Source of the DNA: a bacterium | GTDB lineage: Bacteria; Pseudomonadota; Alphaproteobacteria; Micavibrionales; UBA2020 | Length of the DNA stretch: 64,000 bases | Direction of reading: 5' to 3' | NCBI GenBank assembly: GCA_029945425.1 | Contig: JAQSDV010000007.1 | Location: forward strand, 1 to 64,000 | Shown: one piece after another, positions 59,435 through 64,000 of the stretch | Numbering within the stretch: position 1 is the stretch's first letter | Layout of the letters: every line of letters begins with the position of its first letter | The notes under the pieces: generated by a model | Database searches by the model: none | Told to the model about the DNA's origin: nothing | Seen by the model: only the letters and a program-made list of their open reading frames with translations | Made by a program: the position numbers and the translations under genes

Positions 59435-59479
59435 GCAAAACCGCCGCCCGCGATCATTCGCAGGGCGGCGGTTTTGTTG
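59435..59479 (-). terminator. terminator between 85-aa gene and polymerase
   Basis: AAAACCGCCGCCC and GGGCGGCGGTTTT arms around a loop that itself has GCGA/TCGC pairing. Confidence 0.88.
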
Positions 59480-59489
59480 CTTTGAGGCC

Positions 59490-59747
59490 TTACTCGACGC
59501 CGGGAGCCGGGGTCGGCTGCGGCGGCATGTTGTCGCCGAAAACAGGCGCGTCGGTTGCGTTCATGGTCACTTCGCCCGCTGCGGGGGAAATGTCGTTCAG
59601 CGTGCTGACATCGGTGCGGTTGATGTAGCCAACGCCAACGATGAGCGCAATCGCCACTACGCCTGCAATCGCCCAGTTACGGCCGGATTTGCTTTCTGCG
59701 GGTGTGACATAGCGCGGGGTCGTGTTGAGATCGTTTCTATCTTCCAT
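59490..59747 (-). CDS. single-pass membrane protein, 85 aa
   Basis: Polar N-terminus, one helix (NWAIAGVVAIALIVGVGYI) and a Pro-rich periplasmic tail ending PQPTPAPGVE. No family recognised; looks like a type II membrane anchor. Confidence 0.65.
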   Translation of the reverse strand: MEDRNDLNTTPRYVTPAESKSGRNWAIAGVVAIALIVGVGYINRTDVSTLNDISPAAGEVTMNATDAPVFGDNMPPQPTPAPGVE

Positions 59748-59831
59748 GATTTCACCTGTTTTTCTGTGATTTACTTTTTTGTACTTCTTGCAGCTTAAGG
59801 GCTAACGGCCCAAATTCAAAATAGTTCTTCC

Positions 59832-59872
59832 AAAAAAATCCCCGGAAGCCTTGCGGCGTTCCGGGGTTTTTT
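59832..59872 (-). terminator. terminator after EF-hand gene
   Basis: AAATCCCCGGAAGCC and GGCGTTCCGGGGTTTTTT arms; T run on both sides. Confidence 0.88.
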
Positions 59873-59894
59873 CGTTGAAAAATCAACGCGAAAA

Positions 59895-60164
59895 TTACTT
59901 CGCGAGTTCTTCTGCGGTCACTTTGCCGTCTTTGTCGGCGTCAGCAGCTTCGAAGGTTTTGCCTTCCAGTTTCGCTGCGTCGAATTCTTCTTTCGACAGA
60001 GCGCCGTCGGTGTTGGTGTCGAGTTTCGCGAAATCAACAGCTGCGGGGGTGGTTGCAGCTTCTGCAGTAGCCTGGGTTGCGGGAGCAGCTTCTTTAGCTT
60101 CATCAGCAGCGAGAGCGGGTGCCGAGAATGCGAGAACAGCAGCAACGAGGAGAGCGTATTTCAT
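59895..60164 (-). CDS. secreted EF-hand protein
   Basis: 89 aa with a signal peptide (MKYALLVAAVLAFSAPALA) and an Ala/Thr-rich linker. Two EF loops: DTNTDGALSKEEF and DADKDGKVTAEEL, both with the Dx[DN]xDG pattern for Ca2+. Periplasmic or secreted calcium binder. Confidence 0.9.
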   Translation of the reverse strand: MKYALLVAAVLAFSAPALAADEAKEAAPATQATAEAATTPAAVDFAKLDTNTDGALSKEEFDAAKLEGKTFEAADADKDGKVTAEELAK

Positions 60165-60293
60165 GTTTCTATTACTCCGTAAGGGTTTTTTTTGGTGACA
60201 AACCTAATGGACTTAGGTCTCACTACCATAATATGCTGACTGTGCTAGAATGCAAGGAATTTGTAAGGAAACTGTAAGGATTACGTAAGCCAA

Positions 60294-60551
60294 ATGTCAG
60301 AAAACTTTTTAAATAACGAAAAAACACAACGTTTTGAACTGGATACGGGAACCGCTGTCGCCTTCGCCAATTACCGGCTGGATGGTCAGACCCTGTTCAT
60401 TGACTATGTCGAAGCTCCGCCCGCCCTGCGCGGAACGGGCGCAGCAGGCCGACTCATGCAGCACATTGCCGACCTTGCCCAGGCCAAGGGGTATAAGATG
60501 GTCCCGATCTGCAGCTACGCCGCCGCATGGATCAGCCGGAACGTGAAATGA
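60294..60551 (+). CDS. GNAT-like N-acetyltransferase (YjdJ type)
   Basis: 85 aa. FANYRLDGQTLFIDYVEAPP, then the acetyl-CoA loop ALRGTGAAGRLMQHI and a C-terminal VPICSYAAAWISRN are those of the small Gcn5-related YjdJ family. The stop overlaps the dus start (ATGA). Confidence 0.88.
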   Translation: MSENFLNNEKTQRFELDTGTAVAFANYRLDGQTLFIDYVEAPPALRGTGAAGRLMQHIADLAQAKGYKMVPICSYAAAWISRNVK

Positions 60552-61540
60552 CCTTCGACATCGGCAGCATACGGATCGACGATCCGGTGTTCCTCGCCCC
60601 CATGACGGGGGTGACGGATCTGCCGTTCCGCAGGCTGGTCAAAAAATACGGGGCGGGCCTCGTCTTCTCGGAAATGATCGCGAGCCGCTGCATGATCGAG
60701 GAATATCGCGGATCGCCCAAAACCTCGCCCGATTACGGCGATGAAAAACCGATTGCCGTTCAGCTCGCGGGCTGCGAGCCGGATATCATGGCGGAGGCGG
60801 CACGCATCAATGCCGGCCGTGGCGCCGCCATCATCGACATCAATTTCGGCTGCCCTGTCAAAAAAGTCGTCAACAAGCTCGCAGGCTCGGCGCTGATGCG
60901 CGAAGAACCGCTGGCGGCCGATATCATGGCGGCGACGGTTGCGGCGGTCGATGTGCCGGTCACCGTTAAAATGCGCCTCGGCTGGGATGAACACAGCATC
61001 AACGCGCCGAAGCTGGCAAAAATCGCCGAAGACGTCGGCATCAAAATGATCACCGTCCATGGCCGCACGCGCAACCAGATGTACAAGGGCACGGCGGATT
61101 GGGAAGCGATACAGGCCGTGAAGGATGCGGTGAAAATTCCCGTCGTCGTCAACGGCGATATCTGCAGCCCGCAGGATGCAGAGCGCGCGAAACGCATGTC
61201 GGGCGCGGACGGCGTGATGATCGGGCGCGGTGCCTATGGCAAGCCTTGGGTCGTGCGCGACACGATGAGTTTTTTCCGCCACGGCATTATCGCGCCATCC
61301 CCCGCCCCTGCCGAACTGGCACAGGCGATCGCGGAACATTACGACGCGATGCTGACCCATTACGGCAGCTATAACGGCGTGCAGATCGCGCGCAAGCACC
61401 TGACATGGTATTGCAAGGATCTGCCGGGCGCGTTCGAATTGCGCGCCGAGGTCAACCGGATGGATGACCACGTTGCGGTTAAGGAAAGGCTGGCGCTTTA
61501 TTTCGCGTCACTTTCCGATATGCCTGCCTTGGCTGCCTGA
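60548..61540 (+). CDS. dusB: tRNA-dihydrouridine synthase B family
   Basis: 330 aa from ATG 60548. FMN-binding APMTGVTDLPFRRLVKKYG, catalytic Cys in INFGCPVKKVVNKLAGSAL, VKMRLGWDE and VHGRTRNQMYKG are Dus signatures. Reduces uridine in the D loop of tRNA. The DusB subtype is assigned from length and motif wording only. Confidence 0.93.
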   Translation: MTFDIGSIRIDDPVFLAPMTGVTDLPFRRLVKKYGAGLVFSEMIASRCMIEEYRGSPKTSPDYGDEKPIAVQLAGCEPDIMAEAARINAGRGAAIIDINFGCPVKKVVNKLAGSALMREEPLAADIMAATVAAVDVPVTVKMRLGWDEHSINAPKLAKIAEDVGIKMITVHGRTRNQMYKGTADWEAIQAVKDAVKIPVVVNGDICSPQDAERAKRMSGADGVMIGRGAYGKPWVVRDTMSFFRHGIIAPSPAPAELAQAIAEHYDAMLTHYGSYNGVQIARKHLTWYCKDLPGAFELRAEVNRMDDHVAVKERLALYFASLSDMPALAA

Positions 61541-61610
61541 AATTCGCTGTCTTTTTGGGGCAGGGTTTGGAATAATCGTCACGATATATTTTTTAAAAGA
61601 AGGAATTATC

Positions 61611-61841
61611 ATGAAAAACATCCTTAACCTCGCCGCCATCTCGGCGCTTACCCTCTCGCTCGCTGCCTGCGCCACCCCCGTGACGACGCTCAAGAACAGC
61701 AAGACAGGTCAGGTCGTGGTCTGCGGCGGACAACGCTCCGGCGCGATGGCGGGCGGCATGATCGGCTACGACATCCAGAAAAAGGACGCTGACAAATGCG
61801 TGAAGCGTTATCAAAAACAGGGCTTCCACGCCGTCGATTAA
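61611..61841 (+). CDS. small lipoprotein, 76 aa
   Basis: Lipobox LAAC at the end of the signal MKNILNLAAISALTLSLAAC. The mature part has two further Cys (VVVCGGQRSG and DKCVKRY). Outer-membrane or periplasmic lipoprotein, family unknown. AAGGA ribosome site. Confidence 0.8.
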   Translation: MKNILNLAAISALTLSLAACATPVTTLKNSKTGQVVVCGGQRSGAMAGGMIGYDIQKKDADKCVKRYQKQGFHAVD

Positions 61842-62440
61842 ACCTCGCGGTTTTCAGTTGCCTGATATTATTTGCCACGGCTGCGGCGGCTGCGCCGTTT
61901 GATGAAACGCGGCTGATCGCGGCGGGTGAAGCGCAGACGGCCTATACCAAAACATATGACGGCGCATATACCAGCATCCCCTACCCCAACGGCGACGTGC
62001 CGAAGGAAACAGGCGTCTGCACCGATGTCGTCATCCGCGCCTATCGCAAGCTGGGCGTGGACCTGCAGCAGCTGGTGCATGAGGACATGAAAAAGAATTT
62101 CAGCCTCTATCCGAAACAATGGGGCTTGAAAAAGACCGACACCAATATCGACCACCGCCGCGTGCCGAATTTGCAAACATTCTTTACGCGCAAAGGCAAA
62201 AGCCTGCCCGCGACAGATAACGGCGCGGATTACAAACCGGGCGATATCGTGACGTGGGATTTAAGCTATCCCAAACGCCCCCTGCCCCATATCGGCATCG
62301 TGACGGATAAAAAATCGCAAGACGGCAAGCGCTACCTGATCGTCCACAATATCGGGCGCGGGGCGGAGGTGGAGGATACGCTGTTCGAATACCACATTAC
62401 CGGTCATTACCGGTACGAGCCTGAAATTCAGGTGCCGTAA
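61796..62440 (+). CDS. DUF1287 secreted protein
   Basis: 214 aa, overlapping the lipoprotein gene by 46 nt. Signal peptide near residues 15-33, then GVCTDVVIRAYRKLGVDLQQ, DHRRVPNLQTFF and LPHIGIVTDKKS. Cys and His in these segments resemble an NlpC/P60-like catalytic pair, but the activity is not established for DUF1287. Confidence 0.87.
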   Translation: MREALSKTGLPRRRLNLAVFSCLILFATAAAAAPFDETRLIAAGEAQTAYTKTYDGAYTSIPYPNGDVPKETGVCTDVVIRAYRKLGVDLQQLVHEDMKKNFSLYPKQWGLKKTDTNIDHRRVPNLQTFFTRKGKSLPATDNGADYKPGDIVTWDLSYPKRPLPHIGIVTDKKSQDGKRYLIVHNIGRGAEVEDTLFEYHITGHYRYEPEIQVP

Positions 62441-63591
62441 CGGGGCGGCGGCTTGAACGCGGCGGGTGTGGGGTTGTCCGACAAGGTCGGGCGCGCCTCG
62501 AAAGGCGGGGCCAGTGGCGGGTTTTTCATCGTCGCGCGGCTGTGATGCAATCCGCGCTCCGCTTCATACACCGTTTCATCCATCGTTTCGACGGCCTTGA
62601 CCGGATATTTGCCGATCGATGTTTCGCCGGACAGCATCACGCCCGATGCGCCCTGCAATACCGCCAGATTCACGTCACTTACTTCCGCGCGCGTCGGGCG
62701 CGGGTTTTCGCGCATGCTGTCGAACATCTGCGTCGCGACGACAACGGGCTTGCCCTGCCTGATTGCTTCTTCGATCAACGCGGCCTGCGCGCCCGGCACT
62801 TGTGTCAACGGAATTTCAACGCCGAGGTCGCCACGCGCAACCATGATCGCGTCAACCACTGCGATAATCTCTTTCATGTTCGTCACCGCAGCAGGCTTTT
62901 CCATCTTGGCGATCAGCTTGGCGCGGCCATTGATCAATGCCTTTGCCTCCATGATGTCGCTGGCATCCTGCACGAAGCTTTGCGCGATCCAGTCAACGCC
63001 GTGCGACAGGGCGAATTCAAGGTCGGATTTATCCTTGGCAGTCAGCGCGTCCACATGGCGGGCGAGGTCGGGCACGTTCACGCCCTTCTTGCCGGAGAGT
63101 TCAGCGCCATAGATGACTTCCGCGATGACGAAACCGTCACCCGTCGCCGCGATCTTCATCGCGACATTGCCGTCATCCATCAGGAATTTCGCGCCGGGTT
63201 CCAGCGCGGACATCACATCCGGATGCGGAAACGATACGCGCGTTTCATCACCGGGCGTGGGGTCGAGGTCGAAGCGGATTTTCTGGCCGGGCGTCAGCGG
63301 CACTTTCATGTTGTCTTTAAATGAACCGATGCGGAGTTTCGGGCCCTGCATATCGGCGAGAATGCCGATGGGTGCGCCGATGTCTTTTTCCAGCTGGCGG
63401 ATCAGCGCGATGCTTTTCGCGTGTTCTTCCTGCGTGCCATGGCTAAAGTTCAGCCGGAACGTATCCGCCCCGGCTTCATATATCGCTTTCAGTGTTTCGT
63501 ATGTGCTGGTGGCGGGCCCCAATGTGGCGATGATCTGGGTTGCGTTGTTGCGGGCCTGTACCTTGGCTTTCGCCTTTTCGAATTCTGCTTT
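62428..63591 (-). CDS. pyk: pyruvate kinase lacking the C-terminal domain
   Basis: 387 aa from ATG 63591. The barrel and B domains are complete: IIATLGPATSTYETLKAIYE, DTFRLNFSHG, KLIAKMEKPAAV, MVARGDLGVEIPL and SGETSIGKYPVKAVETM. The usual C-terminal allosteric domain of about 100 residues is absent; a Pro-rich tail ends PPRYGT. Converts PEP and ADP to pyruvate and ATP. Confidence 0.9.
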   Translation of the reverse strand, partial: KAEFEKAKAKVQARNNATQIIATLGPATSTYETLKAIYEAGADTFRLNFSHGTQEEHAKSIALIRQLEKDIGAPIGILADMQGPKLRIGSFKDNMKVPLTPGQKIRFDLDPTPGDETRVSFPHPDVMSALEPGAKFLMDDGNVAMKIAATGDGFVIAEVIYGAELSGKKGVNVPDLARHVDALTAKDKSDLEFALSHGVDWIAQSFVQDASDIMEAKALINGRAKLIAKMEKPAAVTNMKEIIAVVDAIMVARGDLGVEIPLTQVPGAQAALIEEAIRQGKPVVVATQMFDSMRENPRPTRAEVSDVNLAVLQGASGVMLSGETSIGKYPVKAVETMDETVYEAERGLHHSRATMKNPPLAPPFEARPTLSDNPTPAAFKPPPRYGT

Positions 63592-63679
63592 CATCGACAC
63601 CTTTTTGAATGACTGTACCCCAAATCTATCTTGAATCTGAAAAAGGGTCAAATGGCCGCGGTCAAGAGGATGGATTCAT

Positions 63680-64000
63680 TCAGATAAAGTCGAGCGCGCA
63701 GAGATGCGCGTAGAAAGCCTCGCGCACGCCTGTCCCTTCCTGCGGATAAAGCCGCTGCAACTCGCCATAAACCCAGAGCAGCGTATTGTGCACCGATTGC
63801 ACAGGCTGGGATTGCGCATCGAAACGCAAGCCCCGCCGCAGCCCGTCGAGGTATTCACGCTCCAGCGCGATGGCGTTGCGCAGCTGCTGATGCACGGTCA
63901 CAAGCCGCGCGGGCGCTGCGAGCGCGTCCACACGCGCCATGATGATGCGGTAGTTATCGGCAACCTTGTCATGCGTGCGCAATGACGTCTGCGTGCCCAC
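63680..64000 (-). CDS. hypothetical protein, 5' end beyond window
   Basis: At least 106 residues, all-helical and Leu/Arg rich (VHQQLRNAIALEREYLDGLR, NTLLWVYGELQRLYPQE). The frame is open to the window edge so the start is unknown. No family recognised. Confidence 0.55.
   Translation of the reverse strand: MGTQTSLRTHDKVADNYRIIMARVDALAAPARLVTVHQQLRNAIALEREYLDGLRRGLRFDAQSQPVQSVHNTLLWVYGELQRLYPQEGTGVREAFYAHLCALDFI

Overview
The window reads as a GC-rich alphaproteobacterial chromosome carrying a degraded genomic island at the left and a large composite mobile region in the middle. The alphaproteobacterial assignment rests on GTTC-N7-GTTC type LexA boxes in front of two Y-family polymerase loci, a membrane-anchored CycM-like cytochrome c, TfuA/YcaO genes and general gene content. 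No genus can be named from the sequence alone.

Left region (1-8.8 kb). A compact locus combines a MoeB/ThiF-like E1 enzyme, a MoaD-like protein ending in GG, a YcaO/TfuA pair, a class III adenylate cyclase fused to an AAA ATPase and TPRs, and a Crp-type regulator whose cAMP and DNA contact residues look intact. A previously unlisted 54-codon ORF lies directly before ycaO, separated from it by a GC-rich hairpin; it is the best candidate for a modified (RiPP) peptide. Three CRP-like palindromes sit in the two divergent promoter regions that border the locus. The model is a peptide thioamidation or heterocyclisation system with its own sulfur carrier and its own cAMP switch. It ends at tRNA-Tyr, next to truncated integrase and XRE gene remnants, so it lies in an old island.

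Housekeeping block (8.9-21.6 kb): rlmB with a very long disordered N-terminus, a frameshifted P-loop gene, a tandem paralogue pair, a methyltransferase, polA, an aldo/keto reductase, a split EamA transporter, gpt, cytochrome c and a secreted protein.

Mobile region (21.7-55.0 kb). The host tRNA-Ser(CGA) gene is cut in its anticodon loop: the 5' half is at 21680 and the 3' half at 54943. Element 1 (21.7-44.1 kb) carries a tyrosine integrase, a complete replacement tRNA-Ser(CGA) with swapped anticodon-stem pairs, an RloC/PrrC-like AAA ATPase, an SOS-boxed lesion-tolerance operon (Y-polymerase, small Zn protein, AlkB, SRAP), ArdC, MobA/MobC with a possible oriT, a type IIS R-M system (double D12 methylase plus AlwI-type nuclease), a HARE/GIY-YIG nuclease and a membrane/DGQHR pair. 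Element 2 (44.2-52.4 kb) carries stress genes (UspA, DUF4010, AhpD-like, DUF302). Element 3 (52.4-54.9 kb) carries a HigBA-like toxin-antitoxin pair and a mosaic of gene fragments. Each element ends in a copy of the tRNA-Ser 3' half. Two copies of a structured RNA with four GAAC-capped hairpins and compensatory changes lie in elements 1 and 3.

Right region (55.0-64.0 kb): coaD, a membrane spermidine-synthase-like protein, a YdeI-domain protein, an SOS-boxed Y-family polymerase, an EF-hand protein, a GNAT/Dus pair, a lipoprotein, a DUF1287 protein and a short pyruvate kinase.
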